Source: Bacteroidales bacterium
GTDB taxonomy: Bacteria; Bacteroidota; Bacteroidia; Bacteroidales; UBA932
DNA length: 64,000 nt
Direction: 5' to 3'
NCBI GenBank assembly: GCA_015060395.1
Contig: SUYP01000003.1
Span: forward strand, 1-64,000
Part shown: positions 42,618 to 52,379 of the stretch, one piece after another
Numbering within the stretch: the first letter of the stretch is position 1
Layout: each line of letters begins with the position of its first letter
Position numbers and translations under genes: made by a program
Notes under the pieces: model-generated
The model's database searches: none
The model's input: the letters and a program-made list of their open reading frames with translations, nothing else
What the model was told of the DNA's origin: nothing

Positions 42618-44744
42618 TTATTGCTTGTTCAGATGGAGCACATAGTTCTGAGGTGCTACATAGAAACGCTCGAAGTCTGACCAGTCCTGTGCATAGCCCG
42701 GTACATTAGGCTCTGTATAGTTGAGGTCGAAGTCGAGAGCGAATGTCGCGATCACTTCGTGATTCTTGCCCTGGAAGTCGTGTGAGCCAGGAACAAGGAG
42801 ATTGGCAACAACAGTTTCTTTGTCTGAGATAAATGTCACTGTGCAATCTGTCTTGTTATAGATATACTGTGACTTGCCCTGAGCGATCTTTCCATAGAAC
42901 GGTGAGAGGTCGAGGTCGCCGTATCCGTCCTTCTTATGGTAGCTTGCCGGCATAATGTAGTCCCAGTATCCGTCACCGCCACCCTGATAGTCAACTTCTC
43001 CGGTTTCATTTCCGTTTGCATCCGTGCCTGTAGCAGTGAATACATAAATGTCATCCTGCAGACACCAGATCGAGCCGCTGAATGCCCAAGATTTCTCCAC
43101 GAGTCCTACAAATGCAGGATCTATTCCACCGAAGCAGAGTGCATTTGCATACTTGTATGTTCCGGCGATTGTCGGAGGCACTTCGCTTGGATCAGGTGGA
43201 AGGGTAGGTACGAATACAGGTTCGCTGGTCTTTGCTTCTGCCGGAACCTCTTCAACCTTTGCAACCTCGATGAAGAAGTTGCGAGGCTTGTAGTAAACCT
43301 TGTCGATATCATTGTAGATTGCGTTCCAGTTGTCTGTTCCGTTGAGCTTGGTGTGGAATGTCTCGTTAGTGAACTCGTGTCCGTTTGCAGTGTGAGGAGC
43401 AAGAAGCTCAAGCACAGTGACCTTGCCTTCCGAGTCGGTGAATGTCACGGTGTTAGGCTCTACGCTGTAGTCGCGTACCCAGGTGCTCTCGCCGACAGGA
43501 ATCTGGCGATAGAAGTGCGTGAGATCAGCCTTATTCCAAGGCACTTCGCTCTGCTTGTACCAGCAGCTCCAGTTCTTGCCGTCGATACCAGCCCAATTGA
43601 TGCACTTTCCTGTGGTCTTGTTACCACCGTCGATAAGGTCGGTAAGTGTAAATTCGAGGTAGTTGTCCATTTCGGCAGTCACACCGTGGCCGGCCTCCTC
43701 GTCGAAGAGCCAGTTCTTGTTGTGCATATCGACGAATCCGCCTCCGCCATACTCAGGACCTGTTCCTCCGTAAACCCAGAGGCCCTTGATCTGATAAGCT
43801 CCGACGAGGCTTTCCTGGAAGTCGATGGTGTAGTAAGTCACGTCGATTGAAGTGGTCTGTCCAGGGACGAAATTCAAGCTCTCAGTGAGCTCCAATGCCT
43901 TTTCTACTCCGTTGATTGTGATTGTGAGGCCGTCAACAGGAGTAGCAGTGAATGGCTTTACAGCAAGATAGAACTTTGCAGACTGACCTTTCTCCAGACT
44001 TGTAGCGCCATTGACGCTGAGCACGGCTGTATTGCTGGTCTGGCCGTCAACAGGAGTAACGGTACCTTCAGCGAAATCCACCTTGAATGAGCCTGTGATG
44101 GCCTGGTTTGCAGTGACTTTCACTTCAGATACATTAAGAACAGGGCTGACGCCGTTGAATACGTTCACCTCGATGATGGATGCAAGGTGCTGGAGCTCGG
44201 CTGTAGGGGTCTTGTCTTCCTCTACACCCATTGCTGTGCCGTAAAGAGGCATAGCCGCTCCTGCAAGATGAGCTCTGCTGTCATTGCCGTTCTGGATCTG
44301 GATGCCTGATGTGGCAGAACCGATGGTGACTGCAGCCGCATTGTCAAGCAGTGTGAGATTCTCGGTGTATGGATAGAACATATACCAGTCGTAGGCATAG
44401 CCTTTCTTGAGGGCTGTGGCTAAAGTGCCTTTGAAAATACCCTTTCCGCTATCTTCGACTGCAGCTTTGCCGTCATTGATGATCGATGTCGTACTTGCAG
44501 TGGCGTGGAATACATTGAGCGCATCTCCGGAAGTCCATACGATATCTTCTCCGTCAGTAACGGTTTTTGTCTTTACGACAGAAGCAATGACGTTGAAAGG
44601 AACATTCTTCTGCTCTCCCTGACCAGGTGTTCCCGGGTCGCCGGTATTCTCAGACGGCTGTGGTTCCCAGTCTTCGAATGCGCAGTTTGTGAAAAGAAAC
44701 GCGGACATTGCCAGCGTCAATCCTAAATACAAGATTCTTCTCAT
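42618..44744 (-). CDS. Surface lipoprotein: fimbrillin-like N-terminus plus two tandem modules
   Basis: 708 residues. Lipoprotein signal with Cys21 (L-F-T-N-C) followed by A-F-E-D-W-E, an acidic tail that in Bacteroides favours surface export. About 45-320 resembles the Mfa-like/fimbrillin family (V-K-T-K-T-V-T-D, I-V-W-T-S-G-D-A-L-N-V). The rest has two related modules of about 180 residues (near 325-505 and 535-705), each with Y-A/I-x-G-G, F-Y-R/G-x-I-x-x-G-x-S and Y-x-P-x-N/Q-F/Y. It overlaps the GH2 gene start by 4 bases and is last in the locus, the usual place of a surface glycan-binding protein. Glycan binding is inferred. Confidence 0.65.
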   Translation of the reverse strand: MRRILYLGLTLAMSAFLFTNCAFEDWEPQPSENTGDPGTPGQGEQKNVPFNVIASVVKTKTVTDGEDIVWTSGDALNVFHATASTTSIINDGKAAVEDSGKGIFKGTLATALKKGYAYDWYMFYPYTENLTLLDNAAAVTIGSATSGIQIQNGNDSRAHLAGAAMPLYGTAMGVEEDKTPTAELQHLASIIEVNVFNGVSPVLNVSEVKVTANQAITGSFKVDFAEGTVTPVDGQTSNTAVLSVNGATSLEKGQSAKFYLAVKPFTATPVDGLTITINGVEKALELTESLNFVPGQTTSIDVTYYTIDFQESLVGAYQIKGLWVYGGTGPEYGGGGFVDMHNKNWLFDEEAGHGVTAEMDNYLEFTLTDLIDGGNKTTGKCINWAGIDGKNWSCWYKQSEVPWNKADLTHFYRQIPVGESTWVRDYSVEPNTVTFTDSEGKVTVLELLAPHTANGHEFTNETFHTKLNGTDNWNAIYNDIDKVYYKPRNFFIEVAKVEEVPAEAKTSEPVFVPTLPPDPSEVPPTIAGTYKYANALCFGGIDPAFVGLVEKSWAFSGSIWCLQDDIYVFTATGTDANGNETGEVDYQGGGDGYWDYIMPASYHKKDGYGDLDLSPFYGKIAQGKSQYIYNKTDCTVTFISDKETVVANLLVPGSHDFQGKNHEVIATFALDFDLNYTEPNVPGYAQDWSDFERFYVAPQNYVLHLNKQ

Positions 44745-47305
44745 AGTGTTTGATATTTTAATGTGGTTTTGAATTCTTCTGCTGTTGAACCAGTCCTGAC
44801 GGTTATTTTCCGTGGAAATCCCGGCAGAAGGTCCATATAATTGTCTTCAAAGAAGTCATCTGCGTTGTCTGAGAAAAGGTAAAGCCCTCTTGCAAGCCTG
44901 TCTGACGAAACTGTAAGTTCCAGACCCTCGGTGCATTCCTGCACTTCAAAGCTGATCTCAGGACAGCCATATTCATATTCCTTAGGGAAACGGGTGTAGA
45001 AAGTGTTCTCCGAAACCGTAACGCCGTCTTTCAGGATCCTGACATACAGCAGTCTGTTTCCGTCAAGGAGGGCGGCGTCAATGGACATCAGGTCGGCTGA
45101 TTCATCAGCCTGAAGCCTGCAGCCGATCGTTTCGTTCCAAAGGATATCGCCGCCGAAGTCCATTATGAAGGCTTCCATCCTGCCTTCAAATGCTTCCGCC
45201 TTGTCCGATATTGCCTTGACTGACACTTTCTCTCCGTCCATATAAGGTGATATCAGGACAGGGGAATATGCTCTTCGCGCATAATGCTGCAGGGCCTTCC
45301 ATCTGCCGTAATAGTCTATGCTTGACCAGGATATTGCCGGCCAGCAGTCGTTCAACTGCCAGAAAAGCGTGCCCATACAGTACGGCTTGGCTCTTCTGTG
45401 AGCCTCCATCGCCACCTTCACCGCCTCGGCCTGGAACCATTGTGTCATATATACATATTCCTCGAAATCCTCCGGAACCCAGGCGTATCTCGACAGGTAT
45501 CTGCTTATCATCTTGTTTGAAAACTCCGGATCGCGTGTCACATCGTCGTATGCACGATGATGGGCAAGGACAGAAGGGGAGTCTGCGCGCATATCCCAGT
45601 CAGGAATGCACTGTTTCAGAGACGCCATCTCCGGATATGCGATGAACCCGTATTCGCTCATAAAGCGGGCTATGTTGCCGGGCTTTAGATATTCTTCAAC
45701 CCATCCGCCTTTCCATACGCTCCAGAAGTGTGCATCTCCCATAGAATAAGGCACTCCGCTGTGTCCTGTGGAAGGTGACGAAGGATGGTAGTACCTGGTG
45801 TCGTCTTCCATAGCTATAGCCTCTGGTATGGTTTCATAGAACAGTCTGCGGAGTCCGGCTTCATAGTCCTTCTGCTGTTCTCCGGTCAGAGTCCTGTTCC
45901 AGCCCCATTCGAAATATGAAATCTCGTTTTCATTGTTTCCGCACCACAGTACTATTGAAGGATGGTTGCGGAGTCTGCGAATATTGTCTCGTACTTCTGC
46001 AGAAACTGACGCCAGATAAGCGCTGTCTGCTGGGAACATACCGCAGGCGAATGCCATATCCTGCCATACCATAACTCCGAGGCTGTCGCAGGCTGCGTAG
46101 AAGTCTTCATTCTCATAAAGTCCTCCTCCCCATACTCTGAGCATATTCATATTGCATTCGGCAGCGTCTCCTATAAGCCTGTCGTAGTCATCGCGGCTCC
46201 TGCGGTGAGGGAAATTGTCGATAGGGATCCAGTTGGCTCCCTTGCAGAACACATCAAGGCCGTTGAGTCGTACCGTGAAGCTTCTGCCCCACCGGTCGTC
46301 CTCCCTTATGACTTCCGCTGTCCTGATTCCCGTTCTTTCGCTAACGGATGCCTTGACTCCCGCTGCTTCAACAATGATGTCGAAGTTGTGCATAGATGCT
46401 TCTCCCAGGCCGTTGCTCCACCATAAGGCAGCATTCTTCAATGTAAACGGACAGGTAAAGCTGTTGTGTCCTTGGTCAAGACTGACTTTATGACTGCATA
46501 TCTTCTTGCCGTCACAGAGGATCGTGATTGCGGCCTCCGTCCTGATGTCAGATTCTATACGCACATCGGCTGCCATCTTCACCCTTGCTGCTTTTCCTGA
46601 GCTGACGGATACCTTTTCAAGGGAAATAGTCTTGAATCGGGCTGATTCGACCTTCCAGTCTTCCCAGATTTCTATATACGCAGGTTTCCATATTCCGCAG
46701 GTTATGAGTCTCGGACCCCAGTCCCAGCCATAGTGATATCCGGCCTTGCGGGCGTACAGGCTCAGCCAGATGTCGCTCTGATCATTGTTCGGCCAGGCCT
46801 GAAGCCTGTACGGAGCATCAAGATATTTCGGTATGTCTTTTCTGAACACTGATTCGAAACTGATCTTCAGCTCATTCTCTCCGGTTTTCAGGAATTCCTT
46901 TATGTCTGTTCTCCAGGTGCGGAACATATTGTCTGTCTCGCAAACAGGAAGCCCGTTGACACTTACCGTGGCGTAAGTGTCAACGCCTTCCAGCACTAAC
47001 CAAACATTACTAACCCCATCCGAATCTTTCCCAATATAGAAGGTCTTCCTGTATTCCCAATCCTTTTCGCCTATCCATTGAAGCGATTTCTCGTTCCGTC
47101 CGTAGAACGGATCCGCGATCATTCCCTGTTCGAGAAGATCGGTGTGGATGCAGCCCGGTACATTGGCCGGTCTCCACATCGGATCGCCGATCTGTCTGAA
47201 TTCCCATTCACCGCCAAGGTCAATGCGTACAGGTTCTCCGGCTCTGAGACCCAGAGCTGTCACGAGGAGCGACAGTATTGCCAGATATGTACGTATTGTT
47301 CTCAT
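44741..47305 (-). CDS. GH2 beta-mannosidase
   Basis: 854 residues with signal peptide (about 1-23, ending G-L-R-A). GH2 sandwich start G-E-W-E-F-R, N-V-P-G-C-I-H-T-D-L, and the beta-mannosidase pattern V-W-G-G-G-L-Y-E. Acid/base Glu459 in W-C-G-N-N-E-N, nucleophile Glu551 in M-S-E-Y-G-F. W-D-W-G-P-R is also typical. Removes terminal beta-mannose from manno-oligosaccharides, probably in the periplasm. Stop overlaps the next gene by 4 bases and its start overlaps the upstream GH2 stop by one base. Confidence 0.9.
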   Translation of the reverse strand: MRTIRTYLAILSLLVTALGLRAGEPVRIDLGGEWEFRQIGDPMWRPANVPGCIHTDLLEQGMIADPFYGRNEKSLQWIGEKDWEYRKTFYIGKDSDGVSNVWLVLEGVDTYATVSVNGLPVCETDNMFRTWRTDIKEFLKTGENELKISFESVFRKDIPKYLDAPYRLQAWPNNDQSDIWLSLYARKAGYHYGWDWGPRLITCGIWKPAYIEIWEDWKVESARFKTISLEKVSVSSGKAARVKMAADVRIESDIRTEAAITILCDGKKICSHKVSLDQGHNSFTCPFTLKNAALWWSNGLGEASMHNFDIIVEAAGVKASVSERTGIRTAEVIREDDRWGRSFTVRLNGLDVFCKGANWIPIDNFPHRRSRDDYDRLIGDAAECNMNMLRVWGGGLYENEDFYAACDSLGVMVWQDMAFACGMFPADSAYLASVSAEVRDNIRRLRNHPSIVLWCGNNENEISYFEWGWNRTLTGEQQKDYEAGLRRLFYETIPEAIAMEDDTRYYHPSSPSTGHSGVPYSMGDAHFWSVWKGGWVEEYLKPGNIARFMSEYGFIAYPEMASLKQCIPDWDMRADSPSVLAHHRAYDDVTRDPEFSNKMISRYLSRYAWVPEDFEEYVYMTQWFQAEAVKVAMEAHRRAKPYCMGTLFWQLNDCWPAISWSSIDYYGRWKALQHYARRAYSPVLISPYMDGEKVSVKAISDKAEAFEGRMEAFIMDFGGDILWNETIGCRLQADESADLMSIDAALLDGNRLLYVRILKDGVTVSENTFYTRFPKEYEYGCPEISFEVQECTEGLELTVSSDRLARGLYLFSDNADDFFEDNYMDLLPGFPRKITVRTGSTAEEFKTTLKYQTL

Positions 47306-50103
47306 TATCTGATGATTATTGTTTTCTCTATGTTATATCCTTCGACGGAAATATTTCCTTCGGAAGGTGATGAAACTTCTATTATTCGTTTTTCTCCCGG
47401 AAGAAGGTGGAAATATCCATCACTGAAATATGCCGGAAGGATTATTTCTCCGGTCTCCCTGTCACGGAGATTGAACTTGAGGTTCATTGCTATGTTCTTG
47501 TCAGGATTTGATACCTCAAACCTCTGCTTTCCGTCTGCCGAAGGCTTGAGGCTGCGTGCCTTGAGCCTGACCTGAGGAACGGAGTTGAGTGACTGGTAGT
47601 CTGCCGTATCCTTGTCCTTGAGGATATAGTCGTTGACCGATACTGTCCTTCCCTTGATGTCAGTGAGAAGAAGTCTGAGGATATATGTCCCTGCAAGTTC
47701 TCCGGTTCCGGCCTTGAAGATTTCCTTTTTGGAGTTCGGAGCCACGGATACTCCTTTCTCTGTACGCTCAGATATCCTGCGGCCTTTGAGGTCATAGCAC
47801 TTCAGAGATACAGTGTATCCTTCCAATGGCTGAAGGGTTGTGTTGATTACAGCTACGTTACTGTCATCAAGATTCATCTGTATGTGGACAGGTTCGCAGG
47901 CCTTCTTCGATCCGTAATATGAGCCGAAGGTCTCGTAGTCCCACGAATATGTCTGCCATTCCACGCTCGGCCAGGCCGGATGGCTCATCCAGAGGAGTAC
48001 TCCGGAGGTATTGCTCCAAAGATTGCTGTTCCAGGCTTCGAACATCGCTCTGTAGCTGTCGTAGTTTATCAGCTGCACCTTGCGGCAGAAATCTTCTATG
48101 CTTTCGGCTTTTCCATATAGTCTGTCAACGGCAGATACATATTCCTTGAGGCCGTTGAGCAGATCGTGATAATGCCAGGTGTCTGAAATAGGCCAAAGAT
48201 CGGCTTCAGGCATCATCTTCCTCATAGAGGCTGCTGTAGGTACGGATGGGGATCCTATCTCTGTATTGAAGCCCTGGGCATCATAACTGAAATAGACGGA
48301 TGCATCCTTGTAATAATGCCAAGGACCGCTCGGGCGAAGGTTGCAGTAGCGGGAATTCGGATGATAGCGTCTTGTACAGTCCTCCTCCACGATCATTGCT
48401 GCTAGTCTGCGCTCCAGGGTTTCTGTCGCATAGCCTTCGTTTCGAGGACACCATATCGCGATGGACGGATGGTTTCTGAACCGGCGTACTGCATCGGTCG
48501 CATTCCTCATAAACAGGTCTTCGTCAAGAGGATTGAGGTTGAATCCTTCGGTAGAGATCCAGAAGTCGTTCCATACGAGCATTCCGTATTCGTCGCAGAG
48601 GGTATAGAATGTCTCTGAGGTACTGGCTCCTGTCCAGTTGCGTATCATATTGAAATTCGCATCCTTGTGGAGCTGGAAATAAGGCTCCAGGTGTTCTCTG
48701 GACACGTCCTTCATCATATCGTCCATCCCCCAGTTGCCTCCGCGGCAGAATATCCTCACACCGTTGACCTTGATGACCAGGTATGGTCCCATCCCGTCTT
48801 CCGGGATTACTGTAAGCTGCTCTATGTCTGTCTCGGGATAAAGAGAGGTGACGTGTACTCCAGGCACAGGACTGCTGATCATCCTGTTGTCGAAGATTTC
48901 TCCCAAGTGGTTGTCCTTTATAGGGTTGTATTCTATTCTCTGCCCTTTCTTCTGTGGAGAATCGACAGTCAGCTCGTATGAAAGTTCTCTGATGCCGAAG
49001 CGGATATCCTTGCTGTCAGATACTTCCGAACCGACGCAGCAGTCGATATGCAGGTCGTACAGATTCTGTTCTCCGTATCCGTTAGGCATCCAGAGTTCGG
49101 GATTTCCGACCCTGAGTCCGCTGAATTCCACGGATGTTTCCGATAATGCAGGAACGACGATTTCCCTGGAGAATTCCACTCCGGCAGCTGTTCCTGCAAG
49201 CTTTATGTTCCGGTCAGTATCAAGCATATTCTTTATGCTGGTCCTGACGGTGATGTCTGCGTATGAGACATCCGGCAGAGGCAGGTCGGTGATCACCTGG
49301 GTGTCTCCTATCACGACACCTTCGGATGCAATCAGCTGCACATCCTGCCATATTCCTATGTTCCTGTCCCTTACTCCCGGCATCCAGTCCCATCCTTCCG
49401 AGCAGATGAATGTGGGACCGTCGAGACAGAGGGCTCCTCCGTTCCATCCTCCTCCAGCCGAAGGGGACTGCTCGTGAGGGACACCCGGATTTGCCGGCGG
49501 ATAGATATGTACGGCCAGCTTGTTTTCCTTCCTGGCCAGAGAAGTGATGTCGAACCTTCCTCTGATGAATGCTCCGGCTATGCTTCCGACCTTGGTGTCG
49601 TTGAACCAGACGTCGGCCTTGTAGTTGATGCCGTTGAACAGAAGTTCGAGAGTCTTTCCGTCCAGCATCTCATCAGTGAGGGTGACATCGGTGCAGTACC
49701 ACCAGTCTTTCCTGCACAGATCGTCAGGAATCGCCAGATTGTTCAGACCGAACTTAGGGTCGGGATAGACTCCCTGCTGCACCAGCGTGGTCAATACCGT
49801 GCCAGGAACGACGGCATTGTACCATTCATCAGTCAATACCTTGTCTCCCTCGTAGAGCTTCCACCCCGAGGTTATTTCCCAGGCATTATCCGAGACCGGT
49901 TTGAGAACGGTCACTGCAGGCTTCCTTTCTGCTTTTTGAGGCATAGCCACAGGCACGGAGGATACCGGAAGGGTTTCCTTCGGCTGAGGTGAGGGTAGTC
50001 CGAAGTTCTTGGACAGTTCCTGCTTGTGGAGGCTCTGTGCATCCATTACCGATGAGCAGGCTGCCGCAAGTATGAGGGAGACAATGATATTTCTGATGTT
50101 CAT
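47305..50103 (-). CDS. GH2 glycosidase, mannosidase/glucosaminidase-like subgroup
   Basis: 932 residues with signal peptide (1-22). An N-terminal Pro/Lys-rich linker (30-68) precedes the GH2 domains: V-V-P-G-T-V-L-T-T-L, W-D-W-M-P-G-V-R-D, R-N-W-T-G-A-S. Acid/base Glu556 in W-C-P-R-N-E-G-Y and nucleophile Glu615 in F-N-T-E-I-G-S-P-S. The R-N-E-G and T-E-I-G-S variants resemble exo-beta-glucosaminidase and endo-beta-mannosidase-like GH2 enzymes more than the neighbouring classical beta-mannosidase, so the two probably cut different linkages. Confidence 0.82.
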   Translation of the reverse strand: MNIRNIIVSLILAAACSSVMDAQSLHKQELSKNFGLPSPQPKETLPVSSVPVAMPQKAERKPAVTVLKPVSDNAWEITSGWKLYEGDKVLTDEWYNAVVPGTVLTTLVQQGVYPDPKFGLNNLAIPDDLCRKDWWYCTDVTLTDEMLDGKTLELLFNGINYKADVWFNDTKVGSIAGAFIRGRFDITSLARKENKLAVHIYPPANPGVPHEQSPSAGGGWNGGALCLDGPTFICSEGWDWMPGVRDRNIGIWQDVQLIASEGVVIGDTQVITDLPLPDVSYADITVRTSIKNMLDTDRNIKLAGTAAGVEFSREIVVPALSETSVEFSGLRVGNPELWMPNGYGEQNLYDLHIDCCVGSEVSDSKDIRFGIRELSYELTVDSPQKKGQRIEYNPIKDNHLGEIFDNRMISSPVPGVHVTSLYPETDIEQLTVIPEDGMGPYLVIKVNGVRIFCRGGNWGMDDMMKDVSREHLEPYFQLHKDANFNMIRNWTGASTSETFYTLCDEYGMLVWNDFWISTEGFNLNPLDEDLFMRNATDAVRRFRNHPSIAIWCPRNEGYATETLERRLAAMIVEEDCTRRYHPNSRYCNLRPSGPWHYYKDASVYFSYDAQGFNTEIGSPSVPTAASMRKMMPEADLWPISDTWHYHDLLNGLKEYVSAVDRLYGKAESIEDFCRKVQLINYDSYRAMFEAWNSNLWSNTSGVLLWMSHPAWPSVEWQTYSWDYETFGSYYGSKKACEPVHIQMNLDDSNVAVINTTLQPLEGYTVSLKCYDLKGRRISERTEKGVSVAPNSKKEIFKAGTGELAGTYILRLLLTDIKGRTVSVNDYILKDKDTADYQSLNSVPQVRLKARSLKPSADGKQRFEVSNPDKNIAMNLKFNLRDRETGEIILPAYFSDGYFHLLPGEKRIIEVSSPSEGNISVEGYNIEKTIIIR

Positions 50104-50105
50104 AA

Positions 50106-51752
50106 TTATTCGATTACAAATATTGCATCTTCAAGAGGAGCGATACCAAGATCTGAAAGCGTGATGGTGCCGTCTGCAGTGACTTTTACTGCCTTTGCAA
50201 GCTTTGCTTTCTCAGTGTCAAGCTTTGATACCTTTACCTTTCCTGTTTTTCCGAGTTCTATCTTTGCTGATTCGAGCGGAGTGCTGTTGCCGTTATATAC
50301 ATATACGAATGTCTTCTTGCCGCATTTCACTGTATATGTTTCGGCCTTTCCGTCTTTGTGGGTGTCAAGGAACTCGAATCTGCCGTCTCCTGCCTCAAGC
50401 ATCATATCGCTGATCAGGCGTGCGTTCCTGATGTACGGAATCATACCGTGCTCGTCAAACCATTCCCACCACCAGCTCAACGGTGTGACAGGGGTCGGGC
50501 AGAAGAGTCCGTACCAGAGGCCTCTGCGGAAGTCCATATTCATACCGTCGGCAAAGTCGTCGAAATTTTTTGACCAGTCCCATTCGTAGCCAACTTCTCC
50601 GATGATGTATGGCTTTCCGAACTTTTTGCTGTAGCTTTCGATATTGCCAGGTACTGAATGAGTGGCATTGTAGATATGCTTCTGGTTGATGTCCAGGTTC
50701 TTCACGGAGTTGAGCCCTTCGAGGTCTCTATGCGAGATGGACGTCGTCCTGATATGCTGGAACGGATCGATTTCCTTGAGATATGTGCTCATCTGGTCGT
50801 GCCAGGCCACGATCTCGGCTGCAGGAATCACTCCGTTGCGGTCGCGGTGCTGGATGTTGTCGATCTCGTTGAAGAACTCCCACATTCCGATGGCAGGGCT
50901 ATAGCCCCATCTTGCCACGATGTAGCGGAGATAATTCTTGTAACGGGCCTTTGCTTCCTCGTCATTGAAGAATCCGCGGTCGGCGCGTACGTCTCCCTGA
51001 CCCATACAGAGCATTATCTTGATGTCAAGATCTTCAGCAAGTCTGATCACTTCATCGAGATGGCTGACAGCACTTGGATTCATATACTCGGCTGTAGCGG
51101 TGTATCTGTGGTTGTTGAACCTGTCCTTCCTGTCGATAGGGAAGTTCCAGGAGCACATCCACATTCTTGTGAAGTTTCCTCCGTTTGCTGCAAAATCAGG
51201 CAGCATAACGTCATAGCTGAATCTCTCGTGCTGCTCGTGGAGAGCCTTGAAGAATTTCGAATCGTCGTTGGTGCGTGACTCCCAGCAGAGATTGATGCCG
51301 ACGCCTCGGAAAGGCTCGCCGTTATCATATACAAGAGTGCTGTTGTCTGCAGTATGGAGTATTCCCTTTCCTTTTCCTTTTGCAGCCTTGAAAGTAGCCG
51401 GGGCTGTCTCAGACGTCGTCTTTCCATCCTCCTTATAGCGGAAAATGTAGGAATATGTTCCTTTTTCCTGAGGAGTGAATCTGGCCTCCCAGACGCTTGC
51501 AGAGCCGCTTTCGCCGCTTTTATAAAAGCAAGGAAGCACAAGTTCCTTTCCGGATGGAGCAGTGAGGACCATATCAAGCGCGGCCTCTTCCTGGAGATAT
51601 GGGTTCTCCCAGTTTCCGGTAAGAGTGATTTCAAAGAAGACAGGGTCATACTGTCTTGCCTTCTTGTCTGTACGCTGAACGTCAGTGATCTGCGCGTTCA
51701 TCATAACGGCAGATACTGCAAGTGTCATCAGTGCTGAAATTACTCGTCTCAT
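50106..51752 (-). CDS. DUF5060 plus GH5-like hydrolase
   Basis: 548 residues with signal peptide (about 1-21, ending N-A-Q). DUF5060 beta-sandwich (about 25-115; Y-D-P-V-F-F-E-I-T-L-T-G-N-W-x-N-P-Y), then a TIM barrel (about 125-455). Clan GH-A active site: acid/base Glu296 in E-F-F-N-E-I-D and nucleophile Glu386 in I-I-G-E-V-G-Y. The C-terminal 90 residues form a beta domain. Closest to GH5-like enzymes, probably mannan- or manno-oligosaccharide-active by context; another GH-A family cannot be excluded. Confidence 0.75.
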   Translation of the reverse strand: MRRVISALMTLAVSAVMMNAQITDVQRTDKKARQYDPVFFEITLTGNWENPYLQEEAALDMVLTAPSGKELVLPCFYKSGESGSASVWEARFTPQEKGTYSYIFRYKEDGKTTSETAPATFKAAKGKGKGILHTADNSTLVYDNGEPFRGVGINLCWESRTNDDSKFFKALHEQHERFSYDVMLPDFAANGGNFTRMWMCSWNFPIDRKDRFNNHRYTATAEYMNPSAVSHLDEVIRLAEDLDIKIMLCMGQGDVRADRGFFNDEEAKARYKNYLRYIVARWGYSPAIGMWEFFNEIDNIQHRDRNGVIPAAEIVAWHDQMSTYLKEIDPFQHIRTTSISHRDLEGLNSVKNLDINQKHIYNATHSVPGNIESYSKKFGKPYIIGEVGYEWDWSKNFDDFADGMNMDFRRGLWYGLFCPTPVTPLSWWWEWFDEHGMIPYIRNARLISDMMLEAGDGRFEFLDTHKDGKAETYTVKCGKKTFVYVYNGNSTPLESAKIELGKTGKVKVSKLDTEKAKLAKAVKVTADGTITLSDLGIAPLEDAIFVIE

Positions 51753-51771
51753 AGTTTCAGTGTTTTAAATT

Positions 51772-51804
51772 GGCCGCTGCCGTCTCAATCCGACGGTGGC
51801 GGCC
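51772..51804 (-). promoter_or_regulatory. GC-rich hairpin inside the locus transcript
   Basis: Arms 51772-51784 and 51792-51804 pair at 11 of 13 positions (GGCCGC...GTC type), between the DUF1735-like and GH5-like genes, followed on the transcript by AATTTAAAA. It could stabilise the upstream susCD part or partly terminate, lowering expression of the enzymes. Confidence 0.5.
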
Positions 51805-51827
51805 GTCACAACAAGTTATTATCAGCA

Positions 51828-52373
51828 CTAAATGCTTTGTATCAATGCGTCAACGTCAACAAGGACAGTAACGACGGTTCCGTTCTCCGAGAGCTCGTAC
51901 TTCGATGGATTTGCCAGACCCACACAGAGGGCCAGCTTCTTTCCTGCCTGTGAAGAGAGAGCCTGCCTGCTGAGTGTGAGGTTGAACTTCGCACTGTTCT
52001 GTCCAGCCTCCACCTTCACGCTTGAAGGAAGAGAATATACGGATGCCGGCATTGCTTCTGCGCCGAGGGCAGCCGCCTGAGCCGCTGACTGTTCGTCACT
52101 TACCTGAATGTCAACTGTGAATGCTTCGCCTGCAGCCTTTCCTGAGCGGAGGACTCCGAGGAATACATTGATGTTGTCATCGTCAGCCTCGAAGTTGACA
52201 GTGTATTCACCGCCGCCGGAAGGTACGTTGTAGATGTTGTTTATTCCGCCGCCGGCCATAGCCTGGGGGATATAGATCTTCATCAGACCGTAATCCAGGT
52301 CGCCGTCACCTTCTGCGCAGGAAGTGAGCGCCAGAGCGCAAACGGAAAGTATTGCAAATAAAAATTTTCTCAT
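51828..52373 (-). CDS. DUF1735-like surface lipoprotein
   Basis: 181 residues, lipoprotein signal with Cys19 (L-A-L-T-S-C-A-E-G-D-G-D), acidic after Cys. One beta-rich domain with Y-I-P-Q-A, F-L-G-V-L-R-S-G, and the P-S-S-V-K-V-E-A-G pattern of DUF1735 (BT_3987 N-terminal) domains. Encoded 6 bases after SusD-2 on the transcript. Probably an accessory glycan-binding lipoprotein. Confidence 0.72.
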   Translation of the reverse strand: MRKFLFAILSVCALALTSCAEGDGDLDYGLMKIYIPQAMAGGGINNIYNVPSGGGEYTVNFEADDDNINVFLGVLRSGKAAGEAFTVDIQVSDEQSAAQAAALGAEAMPASVYSLPSSVKVEAGQNSAKFNLTLSRQALSSQAGKKLALCVGLANPSKYELSENGTVVTVLVDVDALIQSI

Positions 52374-52379
52374 ATCAAA

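Noticed and set aside
42936..43850. 304-codon plus-strand frame inside the surface lipoprotein gene
   Set aside because: Antisense to a gene with a clear signal peptide and domain pattern; no protein-like features.
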